64,000 bases of DNA from Sphingobium sp. Z007 (GTDB lineage: Bacteria; Pseudomonadota; Alphaproteobacteria; Sphingomonadales; Sphingomonadaceae): assembly GCF_900013425.1 (NCBI RefSeq), contig NZ_FBXK01000005.1:2480001-2544000 (forward strand), in the 5' to 3' direction. Below, piece by piece: positions 44,042 to 51,825 of the stretch. The position numbers and the translations under genes are program-made. The first letter of the stretch is position 1; every line of letters starts with the position of its first letter. The notes under the pieces are model-generated. The model saw nothing but the letters and a program-made list of their open reading frames with translations, did not search any database and was not told the origin of the DNA.

Positions 44042-45391
44042 ATGCGGCGGTCCATCAAGCTCTCCATCCTGGCGATCGCCGCGCTTGCCAGCATGGCGTG
44101 CCCGGCCGCCGCCCAGCAGATATTGCGCGATGCCGAAACCGAAGCCTTCATGGCCGACATGTCGGGGCCACTGGTCAAGGCGGCCGGTATGGACCCGCGC
44201 AATGTCCAGGTGATGGTCATCAACGACCCGGAGATCAACGCCTTCGTCGCCGGCGGCCAATATGTCTGGGTGCATAGCGGGCTGATCGCCCAGGCCGACA
44301 ATGTGAACCAGTTGCAGGGCGTGGTCGCGCATGAACTGGGCCATATCGAGGGTGGCCATGTCATCCGGTCGGGCGAGGGGATCAAGGACGCCACCAGCGT
44401 CACGCTGTTGAGCCTGGTGTTGGGCGCCGCGGCGATCGCGGCGGGCGGCGCGGAAGCGGGCATGGGGATCATGGGCCTGGGCCAGCAGGCGGCGATGAGC
44501 AAGTTCCTGGCTTTTTCGCGCGGGCAGGAAAGCTCCGCCGATCTGGCGGGTGCGCGCTATCTGTCGAAAGCGGGGCTGAGTGGCAAGGGCAGTCTGGAAT
44601 TTTTCAAGAAGCTGCAGAACCAGGAATATCGCCTCGCCATCCCTCAGGATAATAGTTATGGGCGCACCCATCCCCTGTCGGGCGAACGCATCAACGTGTT
44701 GCGCGAAGTCTATACGGTCGATCCGGCCTGGGAACGTCCGGTCAATCCGGCGCTGGAGGCGCGGTTCGAGCGGATCAAAGCCAAGCTGATCGGTTTCGTG
44801 TCCGAACCCACCCAGACCTTGCAGAAATATCCCGAAAGCGACCAGTCGATGCCGGCCCATTATGCCCGCGCCTATGCCTGGCACAAGAGCGCCTATCCGC
44901 AAAAAGCGCTGGAGGAGGCCGACGCCCTGCTGGCGGCCGCGCCGGACGACCCCTATTTTCTTGAGTTGAAGGGCCAGATCCTGCTGGAAAGCGGCCGCCC
45001 CAGGGATGCGGTGGCGCCGCTGCGCGAAGCGGTGAAGATCACCAATCAGCCGCTGATCTCCGTGCTGCTCTCCCACGCCCTGATCGCGACAGAGGACGAA
45101 AGCAATTTCGCCGAGGCTGAACAGGTGCTGCGCCTAGCGGTGCAACGCGACCGGGAAAATCCCTTCGCATGGTATCAACTGGGCGTCGTTTATGAGCGGC
45201 GCGGCGACACGCCTCGCGCGGCGCTGGCGACGGCGGAACGCTATGCCATGATGGGCGAACATCCCATGGCGCTGCGCAGCGCCGACGGCGCGATGCAGGG
45301 GTTGAAGCCCGGCACGGTTGACTATCTGCGGGCGCAGGATATCGCGATGACATCGCGCGCGGCGATCGAGCAGCAGCGCAAGAAAAGATAG
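44042..45391 (+). CDS. M48 metalloprotease with TPR repeats (BepA-like), periplasmic
   Basis: A 449-residue protein with a signal peptide (MRRSIKLSILAIAALASMACPAAA). The M48 catalytic motif VAHELGHIEGGH is near 94-105, with the third zinc ligand in SRGQESSADLAGARYL. Then tetratricopeptide-like helices (LLAAAPDDPYFLELKGQILL, NPFAWYQLGVVYERRGDT). BepA-type proteases control assembly of outer-membrane proteins. The start at 44042 is preferred over the upstream open frame because it begins the signal peptide. It is followed after 2 nt by the DsbA-like gene, so they form an operon of envelope quality control. Confidence 0.92.
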   Translation: MRRSIKLSILAIAALASMACPAAAQQILRDAETEAFMADMSGPLVKAAGMDPRNVQVMVINDPEINAFVAGGQYVWVHSGLIAQADNVNQLQGVVAHELGHIEGGHVIRSGEGIKDATSVTLLSLVLGAAAIAAGGAEAGMGIMGLGQQAAMSKFLAFSRGQESSADLAGARYLSKAGLSGKGSLEFFKKLQNQEYRLAIPQDNSYGRTHPLSGERINVLREVYTVDPAWERPVNPALEARFERIKAKLIGFVSEPTQTLQKYPESDQSMPAHYARAYAWHKSAYPQKALEEADALLAAAPDDPYFLELKGQILLESGRPRDAVAPLREAVKITNQPLISVLLSHALIATEDESNFAEAEQVLRLAVQRDRENPFAWYQLGVVYERRGDTPRAALATAERYAMMGEHPMALRSADGAMQGLKPGTVDYLRAQDIAMTSRAAIEQQRKKR

Positions 45392-45393
45392 AT

Positions 45394-46158
45394 ATGACAG
45401 ACCAGACCCGGCCCAGCGTTCGCGCGGCCCTTTCCAACAGGACGATCCAGATGACCCTTGGCGCTTTTGCCCTGACCGCCGTTGTCGGCATCGCGCTGGC
45501 GGCGCAAGCGCCCGCCAGCGTCAACGCCACCGACAAGGCGGCGATCGAAAAGATCGTTCGCGACTATATTCTCGACCATCCTGAAATCATCCCGCAGGCG
45601 GTGGAGAAGCTGCAGGCCAAACGTATGTCGAACACGATCGACGCCAGCCGCAGCACGCTCGAAACCCCCTATGCCGGGGCGTGGGAAGGCGCGGCCAATG
45701 CCGATGTGACCGTGGTCGAATTTTTCGACTATGCCTGCGGCTATTGCCGCGCTTCGCTGCCTGACCTGGTCAAGCTGGTCGCGGGCGACGCGAAGGTGAA
45801 GGTCGTCTATCGCGAACTCCCGATCCTGTCGGACGAAAGCAGCGCCGCCGCCAAAGTCTCGCTGCTGGCGGCCGAGCGCGGGCAATATATGGCCTATCAC
45901 AAGGCGCTTTACGGCGCGGGCAAGGTGACGCGCGATACGATCGCGGCGGCGGCGGCGAAGGCGGGCATTACCAGGTCGGAAGCCGAATCGGCGATCGCAT
46001 CGACCAAATATGACGCCGAAATCCAGTCCAACATCGCCCTTGCCCAGAAATTGCAGGCCAGCGGCACCCCGACCTTCGTGATCGGCGGTCAGGTGCTGGG
46101 CGGGGCGGTCGGCTATGACGCGCTCAAGGCCGCCGTGGCGACAGCGCGGGGGAAGTAA
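45394..46158 (+). CDS. DsbA-family thiol-disulfide oxidoreductase
   Basis: A 254-residue thioredoxin-fold protein with an N-terminal membrane anchor or signal (MTLGAFALTAVVGIALAAQA, about 20-40). The N-terminal extension (AAIEKIVRDYILDHPEIIPQ) is of the ScsC-like type. Active site CGYC near 115-118 in FFDYACGYCRAS and a cis-Pro in GTPTFVIGG. It acts in the periplasm on disulfides of exported proteins. It starts 2 nt after the M48 protease stop, so the pair is co-expressed. It was not assigned a specific gene symbol. Confidence 0.9.
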   Translation: MTDQTRPSVRAALSNRTIQMTLGAFALTAVVGIALAAQAPASVNATDKAAIEKIVRDYILDHPEIIPQAVEKLQAKRMSNTIDASRSTLETPYAGAWEGAANADVTVVEFFDYACGYCRASLPDLVKLVAGDAKVKVVYRELPILSDESSAAAKVSLLAAERGQYMAYHKALYGAGKVTRDTIAAAAAKAGITRSEAESAIASTKYDAEIQSNIALAQKLQASGTPTFVIGGQVLGGAVGYDALKAAVATARGK

Positions 46159-46165
46159 CAAAGAC

Positions 46166-46229
46166 CCGTTCGGTTCGAGCCTGTCGAGAACCTGGCGCGA
46201 AGGGTTCTCGACAGGCTCGAACCCAACGG
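46166..46229. repeat. Inverted repeat pair, sphingomonad-type intergenic element (copy 2)
   Basis: Arm 46166-46192 (starts CCGTTCGGTTCGAGCCTGTC) and arm 46203-46229 (ends CTCGAACCCAACGG) are 27-bp inverted repeats with one mismatch, separated by 10 nt. It begins 8 nt after the DsbA-like stop and can form a very stable hairpin, so it may end transcription or protect the mRNA. Confidence 0.88.
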
Positions 46230-46368
46230 ATGTCAGGATTTGGTGACCGTCCACCCATTGACTTGCCCCCCCCTTTTGCCTATCGGACGCCCCCTGACAT
46301 GTGGCCGCTGCTTTGGCGGCCCTTTTTTGTCACGCCCGATTCTCTAGTTGTTTTTTGAGGAATGAACG

Positions 46369-46503
46369 ATGAAGCGCACTTTTCAGCCGAGCAATCTGGT
46401 TCGGAAGCGCCGTCACGGTTTCCGCGCCCGCATGGCGACCCCAGGCGGCCGCAATGTGATTCGCGCGCGCCGTTCGCGCGGCCGCAAGAGCCTGAGCGCC
46501 TGA
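46369..46503 (+). CDS. rpmH: 50S ribosomal protein L34
   Basis: A 44-residue, highly basic protein reading [20 protein letters not shown] then [10 protein letters not shown] and ending RGRKSLSA, which is the L34 signature throughout. TGAGGA lies 8 nt upstream. It is the first gene of the conserved rpmH-rnpA-yidD-yidC block that sits near the replication origin in many bacteria. It is located in the large ribosomal subunit. A long overlapping open frame from 46362 is a shadow except for its rnpA part. Confidence 0.98.
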   Translation: MKRTFQPSNLVRKRRHGFRARMATPGGRNVIRARRSRGRKSLSA

Positions 46504-46535
46504 TCGACGCGCCGCCGTCCGTTGCGCCTGCCACC

Positions 46536-46949
46536 ATGCGCAGGCGTGCGGATTTTCTGGCGGCGAATCGCGGACGTCGCGCGCCCATGCCGGGATTCGT
46601 CCTGCTGGTGCGCGAACGCGGCGATGGCGACCCGGTGATGCGTATCGGCATCACGGTCACGAAGAAAATCGGCGGCGCCGTCATCCGCAACCGGATGAAG
46701 CGCCGCTTTCGCGTTCTGGCGCGCGAGCTGCTGCCAGCCCATGGCATTGCCGGCGCGGATCATGTGCTGATCGGCCGCGAAAGCGGGATCGAGCGGGATT
46801 TCGCGCTGCTGCACGCCGAATTGGGCAAGGCGTTGGGCAAGATCATGACGCGGCCCATCGATCCGCCGCGTGGTCCGCCGCGCCCCCGCAAGGGCAAGCC
46901 TGCAAAAAAGAGCGACACGCACGCGCCGCGCATGGGTGAAAAGCCATGA
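46536..46949 (+). CDS. rnpA: Ribonuclease P protein component
   Basis: A 137-residue basic protein that helps the RNase P RNA mature tRNA 5' ends. It starts [20 protein letters not shown], and the RNR signature is in [20 protein letters not shown]. It has an unusually long basic and Pro-rich C-terminal tail ([20 protein letters not shown]). The start is placed at the ATG just before the conserved RADFL region; the open frame runs further upstream through rpmH. Its end overlaps yidD by 4 nt (ATGA). Confidence 0.95.
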   Translation: MRRRADFLAANRGRRAPMPGFVLLVRERGDGDPVMRIGITVTKKIGGAVIRNRMKRRFRVLARELLPAHGIAGADHVLIGRESGIERDFALLHAELGKALGKIMTRPIDPPRGPPRPRKGKPAKKSDTHAPRMGEKP

Positions 46950-47158
46950 TCGCGCGCCTGCTGATCCTGATTGCGCGCTTCTGGCAACTTGGCCCTTCGC
47001 GCATCCTGCCCCCCACCTGTCGTTACGCCCCGTCCTGTTCGGAATATGCGATTGTCGCGATCCGCAAATATGGCGCGATCAAGGGTAGCTGGCTGGGGTT
47101 CAAGCGGCTAATGCGATGCCACCCATGGGGCGGGTCGGGCTACGACCCGGTCCCCTGA
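46946..47158 (+). CDS. yidD: Membrane protein insertion efficiency factor YidD
   Basis: A 70-residue protein with the family pattern [13 protein letters not shown] (conserved Cys) and [13 protein letters not shown] at the end. The N-terminal part is amphipathic ([19 protein letters not shown]). It helps YidC insert membrane proteins. Overlaps rnpA by 4 nt and lies 30 nt before yidC. Confidence 0.97.
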   Translation: MIARLLILIARFWQLGPSRILPPTCRYAPSCSEYAIVAIRKYGAIKGSWLGFKRLMRCHPWGGSGYDPVP

Positions 47159-47188
47159 CACAGACATAAGACGGCGGAGCCGAACAAC

Positions 47189-48892
47189 GTGGACGACAAG
47201 AAGAATATCATTCTGGCGGTGCTGCTGACCGCGGCGATCCTGTTCGGCTGGCCCTATGTCTCGCATTATTTCTTCCCGGCGGCCAATCCGCCCGCCACGA
47301 AGATCGAAGGCGGCAAGACCACCCCGGTCGCCGCGCCCGGCACCGATACGGCCGACGGCCCCGCCACGATTCGCGATCGCGCCATCGTGCTGAAGGAAAG
47401 CCCGCGCGTGCCGATCCGCACGCCCAAGCTGACCGGGTCGATCAACCTGCGCGGCGCGCGCATCGACGATATCGTGCTGCCGACCTATCGCGAGACCATC
47501 GCCAAGGATTCGCCCGCCGTCCGCCTGTATAGCCCCAGCGGCACGCAGGACGCCTATTTCGCCGGCTTTGGCTGGCAGGGTGAGGGGTTGAAGACGCCGA
47601 ACAAGGACACGGTCTGGACCGCGCAGGGCAGCGAATTGACCCCGACCAGCCCGGTCACATTGATCTGGAATAACGGCGCGGGGCAGCTGTTCGAGATTCG
47701 CCTGAGCGTCGATGAAAATTATATGATTTCTGCCGCGCAGAAGGTGTCGAACAGCGGCGCGGGCGCGGTGGGCGTCAAGCCATACAGCTATATCAGCCGC
47801 ACCGGCATTCCCAAGGACCCCGACACCTGGACCATCCATGTCGGGCCGATGGGCGTGTTCAATGGCGCGGCCAATTATGACGTGAACTACAAGGATCTGG
47901 ACAAGGGTCCATCGACCCAGAGCTTCCAGTCCAAGGGCGGCTGGATCGGCTTCACCGACAAATATTGGCTCTCCGCCCTGGTTCCCGGCACGGACGCCGA
48001 TTTCGCCGGGCAGTTCCGCAAGGGCGCAGGCACGCAATATCAGGCGGATGCTGCGCTCGGCTCGACCATGCTCGCGCCCGGCAAGGCCGCGACGCAGACC
48101 ATTCGCCTCTATGTCGGCGCCAAGGAGGTCAAGACGCTCCAGGCCTATGAGCGCGACGGCGTGAAGCTGTTCGACCGCGCGATCGACTGGGGCTGGTTCT
48201 ACTGGTTCGAACAGCCGATCTTCGCGCTGCTTCACTGGCTGTTCGAAACGCTGGGCAATTTTGGCTTCGCGATCATCTGCCTGACCTTCGTCGTGCGCGG
48301 CCTGATGTTCCCGGTCGCCCAGCGCCAGTTCGCCAGCATGGCGGCGATGCGCGCGGTGCAACCCAAGATGAAGGCGCTGCAGGAGAAATATAAGGACGAC
48401 AAGCCCAAGCTCCAGCAGGAGATGATGGCGCTCTACAAGACGGAAAAGGTCAATCCGCTGGCCGGCTGCCTGCCCATCTTCATCCAGATTCCGATTTTCT
48501 TCGCGCTCTACAAGGTGCTGATGCTGACGATCGAAATGCGCCACCAGCCCTTCGTCCTGTGGATCAAGGATCTGTCCGCGCCCGACCCGCTGCATATCTT
48601 CAACCTGTTCGGCCTGCTGCCCTTCACCCCGCCGTCCTTCCTGGCGATCGGCGTGCTGGCGCTGCTGCTGGGCATCAGCATGTATTTCCAGTTCAAGCTG
48701 AACCCGGCCCAGATGGACCCGATGCAGCAGCAGATCTTTTCGATCATGCCGTGGATGATGATGTTCATCATGGCCCCTTTCGCGGCGGGCCTGCTGGTTT
48801 ACTGGATCACCAACAACTGCCTGTCGATGGCGCAGCAATGGTGGCTGTATCGCCGCCATCCGGTGCTAAGTACGGCGACGGCGACGAAGTAA
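47189..48892 (+). CDS. yidC: Membrane protein insertase YidC
   Basis: A 567-residue inner-membrane insertase starting with GTG. It has an N-terminal TM helix (KKNIILAVLLTAAILFGWPY), a large periplasmic beta-domain (about 60-350), then the conserved five-helix core: GWFYWFEQPIFALLHWLFE, GFAIICLTFVVRGLMFPVAQ, a cytoplasmic coiled hairpin (MRAVQPKMKALQEKYKDDKP), GCLPIFIQIPIFFALYKVL and NCLSMAQQWWLYR. It inserts membrane proteins alone or with Sec. An inverted-repeat cluster follows before engB. Confidence 0.98.
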   Translation: MDDKKNIILAVLLTAAILFGWPYVSHYFFPAANPPATKIEGGKTTPVAAPGTDTADGPATIRDRAIVLKESPRVPIRTPKLTGSINLRGARIDDIVLPTYRETIAKDSPAVRLYSPSGTQDAYFAGFGWQGEGLKTPNKDTVWTAQGSELTPTSPVTLIWNNGAGQLFEIRLSVDENYMISAAQKVSNSGAGAVGVKPYSYISRTGIPKDPDTWTIHVGPMGVFNGAANYDVNYKDLDKGPSTQSFQSKGGWIGFTDKYWLSALVPGTDADFAGQFRKGAGTQYQADAALGSTMLAPGKAATQTIRLYVGAKEVKTLQAYERDGVKLFDRAIDWGWFYWFEQPIFALLHWLFETLGNFGFAIICLTFVVRGLMFPVAQRQFASMAAMRAVQPKMKALQEKYKDDKPKLQQEMMALYKTEKVNPLAGCLPIFIQIPIFFALYKVLMLTIEMRHQPFVLWIKDLSAPDPLHIFNLFGLLPFTPPSFLAIGVLALLLGISMYFQFKLNPAQMDPMQQQIFSIMPWMMMFIMAPFAAGLLVYWITNNCLSMAQQWWLYRRHPVLSTATATK

Positions 48893-48907
48893 ATAACCCT
48901 ACCAAGT

Positions 48908-49024
48908 CCCCGTTCGTGCTGAGTAGGGACTGAGCGAAGTCGAAGGCCCGTATCGAAGCATCGCGCGCCTTCGGCCCTTCGATACACCGCTTCGACAAGC
49001 TCAGCGGTTACTCAGGGCGAACGG
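48908..49024. repeat. Imperfect inverted repeat, sphingomonad-type intergenic element (copy 3)
   Basis: Left arm starts CCCGTTCGTGCTGAGTAGGG and right arm ends CTCAGGGCGAACGG; in between are further nested pairs (CCTTCGGCCCTTCGATAC, CTTCGACAAGCTCAG). It fills most of the gap between yidC and engB, and its right end is immediately followed by the engB ribosome site. Confidence 0.75.
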
Positions 49025-49032
49025 AGAAGAAC

Positions 49033-49677
49033 GTGACAGAAGAAAATACTGACCTGATCGAGGAAGCGCGCAAGCTCTTCAGCGGGCCGATCGCCTTCCT
49101 CAAATCCGCGCCCACGCTCGACTTCCTGCCCGACATGGACGTGAACGAAGTGGCGTTTGCGGGCCGGTCCAATGTCGGCAAATCCTCGCTGCTCAATGCG
49201 CTGACCAACCGCAATGGCCTGGCCCGCACGTCCAACACGCCGGGACGCACGCAGGAATTGAACTTCTTCGACGTGGGCGTGCCGCTGCAGTTCCGGCTGG
49301 TCGACATGCCGGGCTATGGCTACGCCAAGGCGCCCAAGGACGTCGTGCGCAAATGGAAGTTCCTGGTGAACGACTATCTGCGCGGCCGCGCCTCGCTCAA
49401 GCGGGCGCTCGTGCTGATCGACAGCCGCCACGGCGTCAAGGATGTCGATAATGACATGCTCGACATGCTGGACGGGGCGGCGGTCAGCTATCGCATCGTC
49501 CTGACCAAGGCGGACAAGATCAAGGCGAGCGAACTCGCCGCCGTGACCCAGGCCACCGCCGACGCGATCCGCAAGCGCCCCGCCGCCCATCCCGACATCA
49601 TCGTCACGTCGAGCGAAAAGGGCATGGGCATCCCGCAATTGCGCGCCGCGGTGCTGCAAAGCGTAACCCAGGGGTAA
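49033..49677 (+). CDS. engB: Ribosome biogenesis GTP-binding protein EngB/YihA
   Basis: A 214-residue GTPase. G1 [14 protein letters not shown], the Thr-containing switch [16 protein letters not shown]3 [11 protein letters not shown] and G4 TKADKIK are all present. It is needed for large-subunit assembly. It starts with GTG, with GGAG 6 nt upstream. The preceding repeat ends at that ribosome site. It follows yidC, as in related alphaproteobacteria. Confidence 0.97.
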   Translation: MTEENTDLIEEARKLFSGPIAFLKSAPTLDFLPDMDVNEVAFAGRSNVGKSSLLNALTNRNGLARTSNTPGRTQELNFFDVGVPLQFRLVDMPGYGYAKAPKDVVRKWKFLVNDYLRGRASLKRALVLIDSRHGVKDVDNDMLDMLDGAAVSYRIVLTKADKIKASELAAVTQATADAIRKRPAAHPDIIVTSSEKGMGIPQLRAAVLQSVTQG

Positions 49678-49683
49678 TTCGCC

Positions 49684-49983
49684 ATGGCCGACGACGATTA
49701 TGTCTATGACGAAGCCAGCGGCGAATGGATCAGCGCGGCGGACGCCGTGGCAGCCGCCGGTACGGATGCCGTCGAGGTGCGCGATTCGGTTGGCAACCTG
49801 TTGGCGGACGGCGACCAGGTGACGCTGATCAAGGATCTGACCGTCAAGGGCGCGGGCCAGACATTGAAGCGCGACACGCTCATCAAGTCGATCCGTCTCA
49901 CTGGTGACGCCCAGGAAATCGACTGCCGCTATGACGGGATCAAGGGCCTGGTGCTGCGCGCGGAGTTTGTGCGCAAGCGTTGA
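49684..49983 (+). CDS. PhnA-domain protein without the N-terminal zinc ribbon
   Basis: A 99-residue protein. The C-terminal ~70 residues match the PhnA/YjdM domain (VRDSVGNLLADGDQVTLIKD, KDLTVKGAG, KSIRLTGDAQEIDCRYDGIK). E. coli YjdM has a Cys4 zinc ribbon first; here it is replaced by a Cys-free segment (MADDDYVYDEASGEWISAAD). Function of the family is unclear despite the name. It starts 6 nt after engB stops, so it is probably in the same mRNA. Confidence 0.82.
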   Translation: MADDDYVYDEASGEWISAADAVAAAGTDAVEVRDSVGNLLADGDQVTLIKDLTVKGAGQTLKRDTLIKSIRLTGDAQEIDCRYDGIKGLVLRAEFVRKR

Positions 49984-50019
49984 GTGGACGGACCGGCACC
50001 GACCATTACAGACATCCAA

Positions 50020-50118
50020 CATCCGTTCGGGCTGAGCCTGTCGAAGTCCTGTTTTTCTTTAAATCCCTCGCATTTTAAAAGAAGTGAAGCCCTTCGACAG
50101 GCTCAGGGCGAACGGATG
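50020..50118. repeat. Inverted repeat pair, sphingomonad-type intergenic element (copy 4)
   Basis: Arms 50020-50046 (starts CATCCGTTCGGGCTGAGCCT) and 50092-50118 (ends GCTCAGGGCGAACGGATG) are 27-bp inverted repeats with two mismatches, around an AT-rich 45-nt centre. It lies between the PhnA-domain gene and the convergent RNA-ligase gene and could end transcription of both. Confidence 0.88.
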
Positions 50119-50159
50119 TTTGGATTTTGGGAATGGCAGGAAACCACCCATCCCCTTCG

Positions 50160-50711
50160 TCAAAACAGCCGATATTGCGCATCGCCCTTGAGCGGCCAGC
50201 TGCCTAAAATCTCATGCCGGGTGCGGCCGACATGGCTGCATATCAACACCACCTCGTCCACATGCCAGCTAAAGCCATCGATGCGCTGCTGGCTGGGCCG
50301 CGCGTCGCTGTAGAACAGGGTCTGGTGCGGGCTGAAGGTCCAGCCCGGACGCGGCGTCGCCCCGGCGCGCGCCATCGCGGCAGCGACCTGCTGCTGCACC
50401 GTCTTCAATCCGGCGATGCTGCGCGATGGCCGCAGGGCCGCCGACCGGCCGCCGACATGCACCGCGTCCATCATCAGGTCGAACGGCTCCGCCATGATCC
50501 CCGCTGCCGCCCGGCGCAACGCCTTGATGAGTTCATAGGGATAGTCCGGCCAGTCGGTCGTGATGCCCAGCGTCACATGCTGATGGTCGGGCAGGATGCG
50601 GTCCGCCTCCGGCGCCAGGGTCGCGGCGAAATGATCGATTTGCCGCGCGACGACCGGCGGCGGTTTCAGCGCGAAAAAGGGGCGGTAAAGCGGCTTGGTG
50701 CGGCCTTCCAT
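50160..50711 (-). CDS. thpR: 2'-5' RNA ligase family protein
   Basis: About 183 residues of the two-histidine phosphoesterase fold. The HxTx motifs are HVTLGI (near 43) and HQTLFY (near 128). Members open or join 2',5' RNA linkages or cyclic phosphates. I chose the start at 50711 because GGGAG lies 9 nt upstream; the frame extends to 50747 (MNIIGMIRESLV), where no ribosome site is visible. It is divergent from the PNPOx-like gene. The biological substrate is not known in general for this family. Confidence 0.85.
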   Translation of the reverse strand: MEGRTKPLYRPFFALKPPPVVARQIDHFAATLAPEADRILPDHQHVTLGITTDWPDYPYELIKALRRAAAGIMAEPFDLMMDAVHVGGRSAALRPSRSIAGLKTVQQQVAAAMARAGATPRPGWTFSPHQTLFYSDARPSQQRIDGFSWHVDEVVLICSHVGRTRHEILGSWPLKGDAQYRLF

Positions 50712-50840
50712 GACAAGCGACTCCCGAATCATGCCGATTATGTTCATGATATGTTCTTATCCCTTCAGAGTCGAATCCCATCGGTGGAACCCGATCCGGC
50801 CCGTCCCGCGTTGACGACCTATCGAAAAGAGGAGACTCCC

Positions 50841-51287
50841 ATGGTGCAGCACACGATAGCGAGCCTGGCCGAAAAGATGCAGCAGATCGATTTCGCCATG
50901 CTGTCCACTCATACGGAGGATGGCCATATCGGCGCCCGTCCGATGAGCAACAATCACGATGTGGCCCATGGCGGCGACAGCTATTATTTTACCACCGAAG
51001 ACACGCTGATGGTGCGCGATATCGAGCGCGATCCGCGGGTCAGCCTGTCTTTCCATGGCAAGAGCGGCCTGTTCGGCCAGCGCCCACTGTTCATCGCGCT
51101 GGAGGGCCGCGCCGACCTGATCCGCGATCGCGCTCGGTTTGATGAACATTGGAACCCCGATCTGGAACTCTGGTTCGAGGATGGCGCCGACACGCCGGGT
51201 CTGGTGATGATCCATGTCCATGCCGAACGCGCCCATTATTGGGACGGGCAGGATGAGGGCGAACTTGAAATCGACGTGACGCATTGA
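50841..51287 (+). CDS. Pyridoxamine 5'-phosphate oxidase-like (general stress type) protein
   Basis: A 148-residue split-barrel flavin- or haem-binding protein. It starts MVQHTIASLAEKMQQIDFAM, then STHTEDGHIGARPMSNN, TTEDTLMVRDIERDPRVSL and a C-terminal VHAERAHYWDG, the pattern of the general-stress/PNPOx group. It is probably not a true vitamin B6 oxidase. GGAG lies 7 nt upstream. It is followed by a DoxX-like gene that overlaps or nearly abuts it. Confidence 0.85.
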   Translation: MVQHTIASLAEKMQQIDFAMLSTHTEDGHIGARPMSNNHDVAHGGDSYYFTTEDTLMVRDIERDPRVSLSFHGKSGLFGQRPLFIALEGRADLIRDRARFDEHWNPDLELWFEDGADTPGLVMIHVHAERAHYWDGQDEGELEIDVTH

Positions 51288-51292
51288 CCGCG

Positions 51293-51688
51293 ATGCGCGG
51301 CAGGACCGTCGCCCGGCTGGTGCTGGCCGCCGCTTACGCCTTTGCCGGTATCGCGCATCTGACGCGGCCGGCAGGTTTCCTGGCGATCACGCCCCATTGG
51401 GTGCCCATGCCCGAGCTGGCGGTGGCCCTGACTGGCGTGGCCGAATTGGCCGGCGCCATCGGGCTGATGATCCCGCGGTTGCGCTCCGCGGCGGGCATCG
51501 GCCTTGCCCTCTACGCGCTGTGCGTGTGGCCGGCCAACATCAACCATGCATTGAACGATATCCCGCTGGGCGGCGTGCATCTGGGCTGGTGGTATCATGG
51601 GCCGCGGCTGGCGCTGCAACCCGTCATCATCTGGTGGGCGCTATGGGCCAGCGGGGTCATCGACTGGCCGTTCCGTCGCCGCCGATAA
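51293..51688 (+). CDS. DoxX-family membrane protein
   Basis: About 131 residues with four TM helices (VARLVLAAAYAFAGIAHLTR, ELAVALTGVAELAGAIGLMI, AAGIGLALYALCVWPANI, LQPVIIWWALWASGVID) typical of the DoxX/DoxD family. Function unknown; relatives have been linked to redox stress. The ATG at 51293 was chosen; a TTG at 51284 would overlap the preceding stop. It follows the PNPOx-like gene by 5 nt and is probably in its operon. Confidence 0.85.
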   Translation: MRGRTVARLVLAAAYAFAGIAHLTRPAGFLAITPHWVPMPELAVALTGVAELAGAIGLMIPRLRSAAGIGLALYALCVWPANINHALNDIPLGGVHLGWWYHGPRLALQPVIIWWALWASGVIDWPFRRRR

Positions 51689-51825
51689 CAAGAGAGCGCG
51701 AGGGACGGCGCGCGTCATGTCCCCCAAAGGTAGGGGGCACGCGCTAGACGGTTGTCTTTCAGGCCCAGCAGCTTAGGGTAATGCGCGCAATCCCGAAACG
51801 GGAAGTCTATCATTGGCGAGGCGGC

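Noticed and set aside
46362..46535. Extended frame upstream of rnpA running through rpmH
   Set aside because: The bases encode ribosomal protein L34 in another frame with full conservation; rnpA begins at the ATG at 46536.
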